A DNA stretch of 64,000 nucleotides, from the NCBI GenBank assembly GCA_030998225.1, contig JAPYXD010000704.1, forward strand, positions 14,756,001 through 14,820,000, written 5' to 3'. The notes beneath the pieces were generated by a model. That model did no database searches, was not told where the DNA came from, and was given only the letters and a program-made list of their open reading frames with translations. Numbering within the stretch: position 1 is the stretch's first letter; every line of letters starts with the position of its first letter. The translations under genes were made by a program, and so were the position numbers. Source of the DNA: Diplolepis rosae. Lineage: Eukaryota; Arthropoda; Insecta; Hymenoptera; Diplolepididae. Positions 1 to 10,635 of the stretch are shown here, in pieces.

Positions 1-156
1 AACTTAATGACTAAGCTGTAAGCGTGCAAAAACCATTATTTATAGTAAAAAACTAGATTTTTATTTATTTTTTTTTTTATTATTTTATTTTTTTTTATTT
101 TTGTTTTTATGTTTTTTGTTTTCTTAATTATGATATTTTATAAAAAACGTGCAAAG

Positions 157-272
157 GGACTTATGTGTTGGGGCAAGCTCCAAGGCGTCCAGGAACCAGG
201 CCGCTCCAAAACCGCAGTCCTCAAAAAAGCAAGAAGAAAGGCTCCTGTTTAGCCGATTGGCGAAGAGTGTGA
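157..272 (+). CDS. candidate non-finger terminal exon, basic 37-aa tail
   Basis: After an AG at 155-156 an open stretch runs in the same two-base phase as the rest of the array to TGA at 270-272. The tail is rich in Pro, Arg and Lys, with APRRPGTRP near the start, a QKSKKK segment and the end LADWRRV. It has no zinc ligands. The block is clearly more GC-rich than its surroundings, which favours a conserved or coding role. The AG is preceded by an A-rich stretch and the T-rich tract lies 30 or more bases upstream, so the acceptor is weak. It could be a finger-less Lola tail or a chance open frame. Confidence 0.35.
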
Positions 273-733
273 CCGCAAATTTGCTTCTCCTCAAAGGCAC
301 ACGCTTATTATCTTTTTTATCTATTTTATCTTCTTAAACATGATTCTAGTTTTATATATCTAGAACATGTTTGTTCAATAAATTATTCCTGATGGTAATG
401 ATCTGACCCAATGCCAATACAAAATACAAAAACGATTTAATTTTGGGTCAAGATAATAATTAAGACATGAACACAAACATGTTACGAAATTATTTTAATT
501 AAAATCCTCAAAATACTAGCTAGTTACCATTTTATATAGCAAAAATATAGAATTATTAGAAATTTAAAAATATTCCTCATTTGCTAAAAATTCGAGTAAT
601 ATACACGTTTTTCTATCTCGATATATAGTTCTTAATTTTTATTTGCGGAAATAATTAAGAGTAATTTTGGGAATTAAAAAAAGAGCGCCAATGAAAGGCC
701 TACAATTAACAAAAAATTACTCTCCATTCACAG

Positions 734-1020
734 GGGCTTTTCCAATGGGGACCATATCTCTTCCATTCACTCAACATCTAAGTGATGGGATGAAGCCATT
801 TCCTTGCCATAAATGTGGAAGGTCCTACAGAAACAAAGGCAGCCTCAAGCGTCACCTCGTAGATGAATGTGGAAAACCTCCTCAGTACATTTGTAACATC
901 TGTAAAAAAGGGTTTAAACAGAAAGCTAACTTCCAAAGACACAGAGCCACGATTCATGGTCGTACTTTTGGATTTGGAGCAGATCATCAAAATTTAAACG
1001 AAAAATTAGACCTTGTTTAG
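734..1020 (+). CDS. lola: lola terminal exon: C2HC + C2H2 fingers
   Basis: The acceptor is CATTCACAG at 725-733; the split codon then reads G-A-F-P-M-G. The tail has 94 full codons. Finger 1 (tail residues about 25-46) is C-x2-C-x12-H-x4-C, finger 2 (about 54-75) is C-x2-C-x12-H-x4-H, and a weakly conserved 25-residue end follows. The frame is also open upstream of the acceptor from 667, but that part is A-rich and unlike the other tails. Its finger 2 core (KxGFKQKANFQRH) is closest to the cassette at 2879-3102. No AATAAA was seen close behind; a MITE begins at about 1140. Confidence 0.85.
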
Positions 1021-2878
1021 ATAGAATTAGCAGATAAAGAGTCATAGACGTATATTTTTTTAGAATTTGATAAAGAAAACAAATTTTATAGCTAGACTGA
1101 AAATATTGTATATAAAAAAAACAAGATTTTTTCAATCTAATCTCTCTAAATCTGAATCAGTCAAATTTTCACTGATTGAATCAGTGATTTACGTTATCAC
1201 TGATTCGTCAGTGAAAACAATATTTTTCACTGCTAAATCAGTTAATTTTCATTAATTAATCAGTGAAAGAAATATTTTTCACTGTTAAATCAGTTACTTT
1301 TCACTAAAGTAATCAATGAAATTTGACTGATTCATAGTAACCTCTTTTTAGCTATTTGAATCGGTCAAATTTCACTGATAATCAGTAGATGTTTACTGAT
1401 TCAGATTTAGAGAGATCCTTTTTAATCAAATCTAAATGAATATTGACGATATTGATGATATTTGGTATTTAAATGCATATTTTTATGCATATTTACATTT
1501 TTATTTTTATTTTAGTAGGTCTATGTAGCCAATATGCATTGATGCATAAATAGTTAAATAACTCAAAATTTATACTAGTTCAGTTTTTTCTTCTGAAAGT
1601 GCATTAGGATGAATCGTGAAAATCCACTTTCATGAAAAATTTAACCCAACATTTATTTTCGAAAATTTAATTTTTTTATGTAGAAATTCCTTAAATATAT
1701 CAGTAAAAATGGGTTTTCATTATATTCATTTTCATGTAAAATAGTATATTGAACTTTTAATTTTGTATATATTAGAATATTATATTATATATATTATAAT
1801 ATTAAAATTATCATTTTTCCATACTTTAGAAATTTCAAGAAAGTTTGTAAGAACTTATTTCAACGTTTTTGTGTGAATTTCGTAAAAATTAGAAATATTT
1901 TATAATGTAAAATTCATCGACATGGAAAATACAAAATATTTTTCAAAGTAGGAATAAGTAAAATATTAGTGAGTTTTATTTTACATTGAGAAAGAATCGA
2001 AAGTTTCTTTCAATTATAATTAAAATTATACACTGGCTTGTATAATATTTGAGAAATAGTGAAAGTTAAACTAACTCTAATATTTTATTTTTTAACTGAT
2101 AGAGAGAAATTATTATATTAGGATAAATATATTATTGTGAAAATTATGTTGTAAGTACTTCAGTCCTTAAAATACTGCCATTCTAAATAATTGAATGAAC
2201 AAAGTTTCTGCAATTTAATGGTCTCTTATTTTTTTGCAATGATTACATTTTTATTTAAGAGCGAAATATTTCTATTTGATGTGAATGATTTTATTTGTAA
2301 ACACTAGGAAATACTTCGTCTTAAGATAAAACTGTTTTAAATAATTGTATAAAAATTTTCATTTAATAATTACTTTTCTTAATTGTCTATCTTCACCAGT
2401 CCATGTAATAATTAATCCACTAATCATTCGTTGTGATGTGAATGAAAACATATTGTTCCTCTCAGTTAAATTTATTATTGAAAATAAATTTATTTACAGA
2501 AAAAAAATGATTCTCTTTTATTGTATTTTGATTAATTTCCTGTAGAAATTATTTCCATTAAAAAGTATTAAAATATTTTCTGAAACTTAAATGTAATTTA
2601 TCTCTAAAATTTCAATCTTTCCAATTTGTTCTTCTTGCAACGGATTTTTTTTTCATAGTTACTTTTATTTTAAATGTTCCTAATATTTATTCCATAAAAA
2701 TTTTAAAATTTTAAGACTGCTTTTAAATTTATTCACAATAAAAACGTAGATAAAATAGATTTTGGGAATGAAAATAAAAGCTTTTTCTAAGAATGCACTA
2801 TGTTTGGATATATTTTAAAAAGTAGTAGTCAGAATTTAAAATTCTCTCATTAACGGATGATTTTCTTTTTTGTTTCAG
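1021..2878. other. non-coding stretch with one MITE
   Basis: This is AT-rich sequence between two terminal exons. It holds the 3' flank of the previous cassette and the palindromic MITE at 1140-1416. No zinc-finger-like cysteine pairs in the array phase were found on reading. Short open frames, for example at 2345-2545, are AT-rich and have no domain. Confidence 0.6.
1140..1416. repeat. MITE, 20-bp perfect terminal inverted repeats
   Basis: The ends at 1141-1160 and 1396-1415 are exact reverse complements (TCTCTCTAAATCTGAATCAG). The interior is packed with short ACTGATT/AATCAGT palindromic units. A second copy lies at 4346-4588 in opposite orientation: the internal piece GTAACCTCTTTTTAGCTAT occurs here and nearly its complement occurs there. 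There is no coding capacity. Target-site duplications could not be resolved. Confidence 0.85.
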
Positions 2879-3102
2879 ACTACATGACCGGTAATAGAAA
2901 CTTTATAAGGAATAAGGATAATAAACCCTATCCTTGTTCGAAATGCACCAGATCATATTTAAACAGAAGTACATTAAATCGACATCTGCGTGAAGAATGT
3001 GGAAAGCTACCTCAGTTTGTGTGTCAATTTTGCCAAAAGGCTTTCAAGCAACGATCTAATTATCAACGACATGTATGGAACGTACATGGTAGTTCTCTAT
3101 AA
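2879..3102 (+). CDS. lola: lola terminal exon: C2HC + C2H2 fingers
   Basis: A strong acceptor (TTTTTTGTTTCAG) ends at 2878 and the split codon gives D-Y-M-T-G. There are 73 full codons. Finger 1 (CSKCTRSYLN...) is C2HC ending EECGKLP, and finger 2 (CQFCQKAFKQRSN...) is C2H2 ending HVWNVH. The tail stops only a few residues after the last histidine. It is a paralogue of the exon at 734-1020, sharing the FKQ(K/R)xNxQRH core. Confidence 0.87.
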
Positions 3103-3185
3103 AATTCGATTATAAAACAATCACTTTTATTATCAGATAGCATTGGTGCACCAGATTTAATAGCAAGATACAAAAAATTATTTTC

Positions 3186-3243
3186 AGGAAGGCAATAGTC
3201 GACCGGCAATCAAAAGTCCCGGGTTCGAATCCTGGCACAGTCA
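3186..3243 (+). repeat. tRNA-like / SINE fragment
   Basis: CCCGGGTTCGAATCCTGG at 3218-3235 is a good T-arm with a consensus pol III B box (GGTTCGAATCC). Upstream there is no complete A box and no acceptor stem can be folded across the segment. It is best read as a truncated tRNA-derived SINE rather than a functional tRNA. Confidence 0.5.
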
Positions 3244-4028
3244 AAAGCGTCTTTTTTTTCCACAGAAAGATATAAAATTCTTTATTTTTTTAAAAAGCTG
3301 TTTATAAAATACTAACAAAAAAGCCTTTTTGTGAACCGAAGATTCTTTACGCTTTTTTTTTACTTCAGCTTGTGCTATCTTCGCCAATTTCCGGAATTTT
3401 TTGATTAAATTATCTCTTTTCTTTTTAATCTGAGAAATTGGCAAAAATAGGACGAGTTAAGGTAAAAAATTAAAAAATTTATTCTAAGTTAAATAATTCT
3501 ATTTCTTGTTATAGAACCCGGTGCCTCATTTACTAAAAATATATTTTTTTATCTTCAAAAAATTGTATTATAAAATCATTCTTCATTGTAAAAATGACGA
3601 AAATGATAAAAATGAAATCCAAGTTAGTGAATGATAAAAAGAATCGAAATAAAATTCAAGCCAGAATCACAATCTCTACATTCCGAAAGAAAATTATTTT
3701 TAGAAATTAGGCACTCGTAATTTGATAGGAATGTAACAAATTATTCATCATACTCAAAATATTCGTAGTAATATACGTACTATTTTTAATACAAGGCTTT
3801 TCAACAAGGACTTTGTTTTTAAATTTTTTGAAAATATTTTATAGAAATTAAAATTTTCTATTAACTTTAATAATAAAATTAAATTTTAATTGGTAAATAT
3901 TGATTAAACTTTAATTTTTTTATAAAATTATAAAATATTTTATTTAATTAATTCAATTATTATTATTTATTAAATTTTTAATAAAACACACATTTTGGAT
4001 GAAAATACGATATTTTTGTTCGCATTAT

Positions 4029-4172
4029 ACCGAAAGTTAGCCGAGTCAGTGTCTTTTGCGTGCGCAAAGTTGATTTTCCGCATTCTTCAAATTTTTCTTT
4101 AGATTTTGCCGCACTAGTGCGGGAAAATCAACTTTCCGCACGCAAAATGACACCAACAGGCTAACTTTCGGT
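4029..4172. repeat. palindromic MITE, about 50-bp arms
   Basis: Left arm ACCGAAAGTTAGCC and right arm GGCTAACTTTCGGT are exact reverse complements. The similarity continues inwards through TTTTGCGTGCG and AAAGTTGATTTTCC and their complements, leaving a short central loop. It is far more GC-rich at its arms than the surrounding DNA. There is no coding capacity; the element resembles a foldback MITE. Confidence 0.85.
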
Positions 4173-4344
4173 GTACGGCGGACAAAAAAAAAAAATTTCT
4201 AAATACTTTTCTATGTTTCAACTTTTTCCATGGAAAATAATCTTTTCTCTTTTAAATGATTTCTTCAATAATAATATTGATATTCTTGAAAGCAGAATTA
4301 TACATTTTTGTCTGAAACTTAATTTTTGTGAACGAACTTCAGTA

Positions 4345-4588
4345 CTCTCTAAATCTGAATCAGTCCAACTCTACTGATTATGAGTGAAATTTGACTGATT
4401 CAAATAGCTAAAAAGAGGTTACTGTAAATCAGTCAAATTTCACTGATTACTTCAGTGGAAATCAACTGATTTAACAGTGAAAAATATTTTTTTAATTGAT
4501 TCAATCAGATAAAATTAACTGATTTGTCAGTGAAAAATATTTTTGCACTGATGAATCAGTGAAAATTCGACTGATTCAGATTTAGAGA
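4345..4588. repeat. second copy of the CTGATT MITE, inverted orientation
   Basis: It begins TCTCTAAATCTGAATCAG at 4346 and ends with the exact complement CTGATTCAGATTTAGAGA at about 4571-4588. Inner blocks match the copy at 1140-1416 in reverse orientation. It is shorter, so one of the two has suffered an indel. Confidence 0.82.
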
Positions 4589-5288
4589 AAATCTTATAAG
4601 GTTTAAACCCATATTTTTACCCCAAATTATTTTTATATGATTTTCGATTGAAATTAATGATATAATAAATTGTAGACCTCCTACTTGGCATATGTCAAAA
4701 AACAGAATGAAAAAACTGTCAAATCCAATATTGCCCCTATTAAAAAGCAAAGTCCCTGTTGAAAAGTCCTGTCCTATTCTTAATGCCAATATGATTTCAT
4801 AAGTAACCTCATCGATTATCATTTAAGTTATTTTTGTATATTTTTAATAAATTAGACAAATTAGTTCTTAATATCGTCTACACATTGTGCATCATCATTG
4901 AAATTAAAATTGAAACTAAGAATATTTTGTATAAATAAAACCTTGGAAGTTTAAAATTAACAAATAAGGACTCAAGAGATTTCTAATCATAATTTTACGT
5001 AATACGTAATTAATTATTGATAATTTTACCCTTTTCTACATTTTGTTAAATATAAAACAATATTCAATTGTGATTAATCTACAAATATGCAATCTCCAAT
5101 CAAAAGTTTTTTTATATTTCAGGTTGAACGCTGATGACAACTTTAAAATATTAAAACAAACAAGAATAGTTTATTTGACCTTAGTAACTACATAATTAGT
5201 CATTTTAATAATTTTCAATAATTAGATAATTATTATATGACTTTTTGAAAATCACTTTTTATCTTCTGGGATCATTTTTCTTTTTTAG

Positions 5289-5503
5289 AATTTGCTATTG
5301 CTGTGGACTATTATAAGAGACAAGGACGACAATTTTGTTCAAAATGTGGAAAGGAATATAGATGGATGCAATCTCTAACAAGACATGCAAGAGAACAACA
5401 TTCTTGTTTGATTTGTGGAATTCGAATAAGGCACAAGTGGATGCTAAAAAAACATCTAATCAAAGCTCACAACCTAAATTTATCTAATGGAAGAAACATG
5501 TAA
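5289..5503 (+). CDS. lola: lola terminal exon: two C2H2 fingers
   Basis: The acceptor TTTCTTTTTTAG ends at 5288 and the split codon reads E-F-A-I-A-V-D-Y-Y. There are 70 full codons. Finger 1 (CSKCGKEYRWMQS...) ends H-x4-H, replacing the usual C2HC ligand set, and the linker to finger 2 (CLICGIRIRHKWM...) is only two residues, without the ECGxEPxF linker. A poly(A) signal is possible at 5706-5711. The altered fourth ligand and short linker set it apart from its neighbours. Confidence 0.83.
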
Positions 5504-5858
5504 AATCAAAATATTTTTATCTCTGAGTTGTAAATTGTTAATAATATATAGTTATATAATATATTTTTATAAGAAAATAATATATTTCCTTGTGTATAAA
5601 GTTTTAAAAGATTAATCTAAAGATTGTTTTTGTTCTATAGAAATTAAATATTATTCTTGATGTTATAAAAATTCTGTAAAAACGCACCATATCAATGCTT
5701 TTGTTAATAAATATTTAAATCATAAATTGAATCCTTTATTCGTAAATGTTAATCATAATTATCAACAAATTTGTTATTTAAGCGTTTACTAATATTTTTA
5801 TTCTTGTGGAAGAAAGAAAAGTAGAATTGTACTTAATTAATTTTTTTTTCATTTTCAG

Positions 5859-6061
5859 ATCGTTACGTGTGTCTCAATTGTGGAAAATCTTACAAGTGGA
5901 AGGGAACTTTTCATGTTCATTTGCGTTTCGAATGTGGAGTGGAACCTCAATTTAATTGTGTTTATTGTAGAAGAAAATTTCGTCACAAACATCATTTAAA
6001 AGGACATCTTATGAAAAAGCATCGATGTAGTAATCAAGAATTAAAACGTCTTTTAAATTAA
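5859..6061 (+). CDS. lola: lola terminal exon: KHKH-type fingers
   Basis: The acceptor TTTTTCATTTTCAG ends at 5858; the tail opens D-R-Y-V-C. There are 66 full codons, so finger 1 starts five residues after the junction. Finger 1 (CLNCGKSYKWKGT...) is C2HC, the linker is ECGVEPQF, and finger 2 (CVYCRRKFRHKHH...) is C2H2. This is the first member of the compact 5.9-9.5 kb family that shares Y-x-W in finger 1 and a KHKH-like helix in finger 2. Confidence 0.88.
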
Positions 6062-6408
6062 ATATTATATAAGAATTTGATATTCAGAAAAATAGCTTTA
6101 TTTATGAATTAAGAATAGATTTTAATTTAAATTCTCTCCTTTTAATGTGATTTGTTCACTTGTTAGAGTTCAGCATGATGCTTTTTATTAACACTTATTA
6201 TTTCTCTACTATTGTAAGTAATCTGATAAAATATAGGTATATGTATTAAAATTTGGGAAGCCTGTAAACATTTATCCTCTTTTCCTCGCTTGTATACGGT
6301 TGTTAGTAATTAGTGTTAAATACCATTTTCCTACTTTTATGTTTATATTGGAGCTTGTACGTCTTTCATTAATTCTATTGTAATGAAAACTTTACTATCA
6401 TTTCCTAG

Positions 6409-6614
6409 GTTTATATGCCAGACGATCTTTTGTTTGTGATGGCTGTGGAAAGAACTATAAGTGGAAGGAATCTCTTAGCCTTCATAAAAGAATGGAATGT
6501 GGAATTGAACCTCGATTCATCTGCACGATCTGCGGAAGAAGATTCAAGCACAAACATCATTTGATTAAACATCAAACTTCTATACACAAATATAATACTC
6601 AATCACCTTCTTGA
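6409..6614 (+). CDS. lola: lola terminal exon: KHKH-type fingers
   Basis: The acceptor TCATTTCCTAG ends at 6408. The tail opens G-L-Y-A-R-R-S-F-V-C and runs 67 full codons to TGA at 6612-6614. Finger 1 is C-D-G-C-G-K-N-Y-K-W-K-E-S with a C2HC ligand set. The linker is ECGIEPRF. Finger 2 (CTICGRRFKHKHH...) is C2H2. The end SIHKYNTQSPS is unlike the siblings. Confidence 0.87.
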
Positions 6615-7022
6615 AATTATAGAATTATATTTTCAAATTTTCTATGGAATTATTTCAAACGATTGTATAAAACTTAGACTGTATTTCTCAATCGAATTTC
6701 AAATGAGACTTAAGAATTTTTTACTTGAAATCTGATGAAATTGTATTTATTGTGTATATTTATTTTTTCACTTCAAATTGAGATGTTTGAAATTGAAATA
6801 ATTCTGAATAAACTCAATTGAAATCATACCACCAAATACATACATAAATATATTTAAAATTAAAAAAATAATGTAAATTCGATTTAATATGAAAAACCAA
6901 CTTATTGATAAGGTAGTAAAATGTATAATGAAAAATAAAAATAGATCAAATTGAACCAATTCTGAATAGATTTTTTAAAAATAAATTTTATTTTACTGAT
7001 GAAAATGATTTTTCTTTTTCAG

Positions 7023-7216
7023 ATCCCTTGGTGAAAATGTGGATCTGCTCACGATGTGGAAAACGTTATCAATGGCGAGGATCTCTTCAGAATCACATTC
7101 GTGTTGAATGTGGAAAGGAACCAACGTTCATTTGCCCTGTTTGTGGAAGAAAATTCAAGCACAAACACCGATGGCAATCACATGCAAAGTGCCTTCATCA
7201 AATTGATTTAAATTAA
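7023..7216 (+). CDS. lola: lola terminal exon: KHKH-type fingers
   Basis: The acceptor TTTTTCTTTTTCAG ends at 7022; the opening is D-P-L-V-K-M-W-I-C. There are 63 full codons, and the exons at 8356, 8898 and 9325 have exactly the same length (194 bases). Finger 1 (CSRCGKRYQWRGS...) is C2HC, the linker is ECGKEPTF, and finger 2 (CPVCGRKFKHKHR...) is C2H2. The tail stops five residues after the last ligand. Confidence 0.9.
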
Positions 7217-7612
7217 ATTTTGGTTCGATTGTCTGTAAATACTTGATTTAATTATAAGCAAAGCAAAGAATGCATTTTTGTATGAGTACGATTTTAAATT
7301 AAATGATAGAAGAAAACTTTTGAAACTCGTTCACTTAATTATAAGACTGAATTTTTAATTATATTTCATCTAAACCTATTGTAAAAATGTACTAGATACT
7401 GATGTAGTTTTTTCAACTAAAGGTTTCTATTCTGGGTAATATATATACTCTTTGCAAATTTTCTCTCACTCGTTTTTCCTAACTTTGTCTTTTATTCTTC
7501 CATTCTTTTCTAGACAGTTTGCTTTGCAAGTGACTTCTCTCTTTAGACAGTAGAATTGAATATCAAAACTAATTTACTGAAACACGTTTTACTAATATTT
7601 TTTCGTTTTTAG

Positions 7613-7821
7613 CACGCTTCGTCAAAGTGTGGATCTGTTCCCAGTGTGGTAATCAGTATCAGAAGAAAGACTCATTAACGAGACATTTGAGACTCGAGTG
7701 TGGAAAGGAACCATCATTTCATTGTCCAGCTTGCGAGAGAAAATTCAAGCACAAGCATCACATGGAGTCTCATTTTAAACTTAGGCACTATCCATTCATG
7801 AGCCGAAAAAAATCACGATAA
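7613..7821 (+). CDS. lola: lola terminal exon: KHKH-type fingers
   Basis: The acceptor ATTTTTTCGTTTTTAG ends at 7612; the opening is A-R-F-V-K-V-W-I-C, close to the exon at 7023. There are 68 full codons. Finger 1 (CSQCGNQYQKKDS...) lacks the usual Trp after Y-Q; the linker is ECGKEPSF and finger 2 is CPACERKFKHKHH. It ends with the basic SRKKSR. Confidence 0.89.
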
Positions 7822-8355
7822 ATGATTATGTAAATATTATTTTATAAATACGAAATAATCAAACTATCATATGTATTAAGTCTTTGATAATTACAGCTTG
7901 TGAGAAAACTCAAAAGGATTTCGATATTAAAAAACAAAATTTTATTTATTCTACTATTTTTAGTTGTAGGTTATGATCTGAACAACCAATGAATGTAGGT
8001 AATTTTTACAATTTAGTTTATTACTGTACATAATTACAAAATTAAATCTGCAATTTTTTAAACTCATGAAGTACTTTTAGTGTAAATCTTTCCACCTTGC
8101 CTGTTCAGCTTTAATAGTAGAGTTATACGAGTTTGAAATATATAGCGACTGTAAAAGATTCTGATCAGTGTTAATTTACTGACTTTTGATAACTTTTAAT
8201 GGAGTAAATGATTTAAAAGTATTTATGAACCTCTGTAGCTCTTCTATTACTGACTTTTACACTTTAAGTGTTTAATTTTAGTAGATTGTATGTATAAAAT
8301 GATAAGAAAAAGTACGAAGAATTATAATAATTTGTGTATTTGCTTTCTTTTTTAG

Positions 8356-8549
8356 GATTGGCCACAAAGAGCTGGATCTGCTTGCAATGTGGAAAACAAT
8401 ATCAGTGGAAAGACTCCTTGAATCGACATTTACGAGTTGAATGTGGCAAGGAACCTTCGTTTGAGTGTGTCACATGTGGAAGAAAATTTAAACACAAACA
8501 TCGTTGGGAATCTCATGCTAGACTTATACATTCCTTTCATTTAACATAA
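8356..8549 (+). CDS. lola: lola terminal exon: KHKH-type fingers
   Basis: The acceptor TGCTTTCTTTTTTAG ends at 8355 and the opening is G-L-A-T-K-S-W-I-C. There are 63 full codons. Finger 1 (CLQCGKQYQWKDS...) is C2HC, the linker is ECGKEPSF, and finger 2 (CVTCGRKFKHKHR...) is C2H2, ending HSFHLT. An AATAAA at 8561-8566 lies 12 bases after the stop, so its own poly(A) site is plausible. Confidence 0.9.
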
Positions 8550-8897
8550 ATTTTATACCAAATAAAAAAGTCTGTTATAAAATAATATTTGAATAAAAAC
8601 TGCTTTACGTTGACAAATAAAAACTAATCTACTTTCCTTCTGCAAAGAATATCTCATTATCAAGAAAATCAAGGTGACAGATTTTCCTTTCATCTACTGC
8701 TTTTAAATATCTTTTTACTAATTTTCCTCATGAATTCCACTTGTATTCTTATTTATTAATTTATCCTCTATTCTATTCTGCTAAATTCTATAATGTATTT
8801 GTAATAGAGAATCAATATTTTGTGTGTTGAGTATTTAACTATTTGGATGGCTAAAATTATTTAATGGACGTTTTATTAATTTTCTCGTTTCTTTTAG

Positions 8898-9091
8898 CAC
8901 TTTGTGCAAAGGCTTGGATCTGCACTCAATGTGGTAGACAATATCGATGGAAAGAATCATTAACGAGACATTTACGAGTGGAGTGTGGCAAGGAACCATC
9001 ATTCTTATGTGCATTCTGTGGACGAAAATTTAAACATAAGCACCATTGGGAAACTCATAACAAAATTGTCCACTCGTTTTTTTCAACTTGA
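8898..9091 (+). CDS. lola: lola terminal exon: KHKH-type fingers
   Basis: The acceptor TTTCTCGTTTCTTTTAG ends at 8897; the opening is A-L-C-A-K-A-W-I-C. There are 63 full codons. Finger 1 (CTQCGRQYRWKES...) is C2HC, the linker is ECGKEPSF, and finger 2 (CAFCGRKFKHKHH...) is C2H2, ending HSFFST. It is the nearest relative of the exon at 8356-8549, differing mostly in the opening and at a few helix positions. Confidence 0.9.
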
Positions 9092-9324
9092 TCTTATTTA
9101 TATTAAAAACTTCATTGGATGTTAATTAAATATGTATTTATAAATATTCCTATTAAAAAAAAAGAAAAAAATAGTGTAATTTTTATTTTTACTTTATTGC
9201 AGGACTTATTTTAAAATTATCATTAAAAAAATACTAACACTTGCTGCATTTAACATTCTTCTATAAGTTAATAAATTTTGTTTTGATCTTCCTGACATTT
9301 TTTTAATATCAAGCTTTTTTTTAG

Positions 9325-9518
9325 ATCCTGGAATGAACCTCTGGGTTTGTAGACAATGTGGAAAACAGTACCAATGGAGGGAGTCCTTGTATAAACATTT
9401 AAGAATCGAATGTGGAAAAGATCCTTCATATGAATGTTCAGTTTGTGGGAGGAAATTCAAACACAAACATCGTTGGCAGTCACACACAAAACTAAAACAT
9501 TCTATCCACGTTACGTGA
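9325..9518 (+). CDS. lola: lola terminal exon: KHKH-type fingers
   Basis: The acceptor AGCTTTTTTTTAG ends at 9324; the opening is D-P-G-M-N-L-W-V-C. There are 63 full codons. Finger 1 (CRQCGKQYQWRES...) is C2HC with linker ECGKDPSY, and finger 2 (CSVCGRKFKHKHR...) is C2H2, ending HSIHVT. It is the last member of the uniform-length tandem family. Confidence 0.9.
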
Positions 9519-10028
9519 AATACTAAGTCTGCGAGGGATATTTTATTTAAAATAAAATAGTCAAAGTAAAATTTAATTTGCTGTAATCAAATTTATAAAT
9601 TAGAAGCAATCTTTCTCGATTGTACTTCTATTTTCTTTTTTTTTGTTGAAAATTTTAAAAATTCTTAGATGACTTTTTATTAATAGGGATTTTTATCAGA
9701 AATTAATACACAAGTATTATAAGTTACTATAGTGTCGAGCAGAAAAAATATGTATTTGCCCTTCTAATATAGCATTTATGTTAAAATGCTTTAATTACTG
9801 AATATGATAATTTTGGTTACATTTTTTTCAAATGTATGCTGAAAATAATAAAAAATTTCTAATCGACGATTAATATTTTTTCAAGTACTCTAATTAACCA
9901 ATTGAATTTATAATTGTAAATAAATCACAAACCATTTCAATTTAACTGAATTTCATCTCTATTTATTTTGCATGTCATTCAATATTTAAAACGATTTCAA
10001 ATTAATAAAATTAATATTTTCATTCTAG

Positions 10029-10240
10029 AATTCATGATGGGACCTAATTTGGAAATCATACCATTAATATATCCGGACTATAGAGAAAACAGAACTTCTC
10101 ATAAAGGACATCATCAAGAGCCTGCTTTTCCATGCATAGTTTGTAAAAGAGTTTTTAAAAGAAAATATCACATGAAAAGACACATGGATCATGTTCATGG
10201 GTTTTTTGAAAGAAAAACATTTTACTGTAAGAAGTATTAA
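10029..10240 (+). CDS. lola: lola terminal exon with only one C2H2 finger
   Basis: The acceptor TTTTCATTCTAG ends at 10028; the opening is E-F-M-M-G-P-N-L. There are 69 full codons. Only the second finger is present (CIVCKRVFKRKYH..., H-x4-H). Where the first finger should be there is a stretch with no cysteine pair (PLIYPDYRENRTSHKG), followed by a linker remnant HHQEPAFPC that still matches EPxFxC. The first finger therefore seems to have been lost rather than never present. It could still be functional or be on the way to decay. Confidence 0.75.
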
Positions 10241-10635
10241 GATTTATGGTAATCCTACTACTTAGGTGAAGGAATGTATAATTATAATGCAGAATCTACG
10301 GAATACATAAATTTTTTATTTATAATTAATTATAAAAATAAAATTAGTAAAATAATCTCTATTACAAAAACCTGTTGTAATGCTACTAAATATTCCTGTT
10401 AATTTTTTTATATTCTATTTTATTGTTTATGAATTTTTAAAGGATGTAACATTTTTTATTAATAATAAAGAACGTGCAAAAATAAATGGAAAAAATCATT
10501 TGAAATGATTTCAAATAAATATGGATTAATTGTTCATTTTAAATTTGATGCCTATAATGAGAAAATAAATCCTATGAAATTTGGTAATACTCTTTTACTG
10601 ATTGTTTCTATATCTAATGTATTTTTTAATTTCAG

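Larger units (their letters stand above)
3103..5288. other. non-coding stretch rich in repeat relics
   Basis: About 2.2 kb without a supportable exon. It contains the tRNA-like fragment near 3186-3243 and two palindromic elements (4029-4172 and 4346-4588). A strong acceptor-like TTTATATTTCAG ends at about 5123 but is followed at once by an in-phase TGA, so it is not used as an exon entry here. Confidence 0.6.

Noticed and set aside
2345..2545. Plus-strand open frame of 66 codons
   Set aside because: Ile/Asn/Phe-rich, not in the array context, with no acceptor near its start and no recognisable motif.
3186..3243. Functional tRNA gene
   Set aside because: Only a T-arm/B box is convincing; no acceptor stem, anticodon arm or A box can be placed.
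3241..3444. Minus-strand Lys-rich open frame of 67 codons
   Set aside because: Low-complexity Lys/Phe composition explained by AT-rich DNA; no domain, no splice or promoter context, and next to a SINE-like fragment.
9206..9487. Minus-strand open frame opposite a finger exon
   Set aside because: It is the shadow of the finger exon at 9325-9518; its cysteines come from reversed His and Cys codons.
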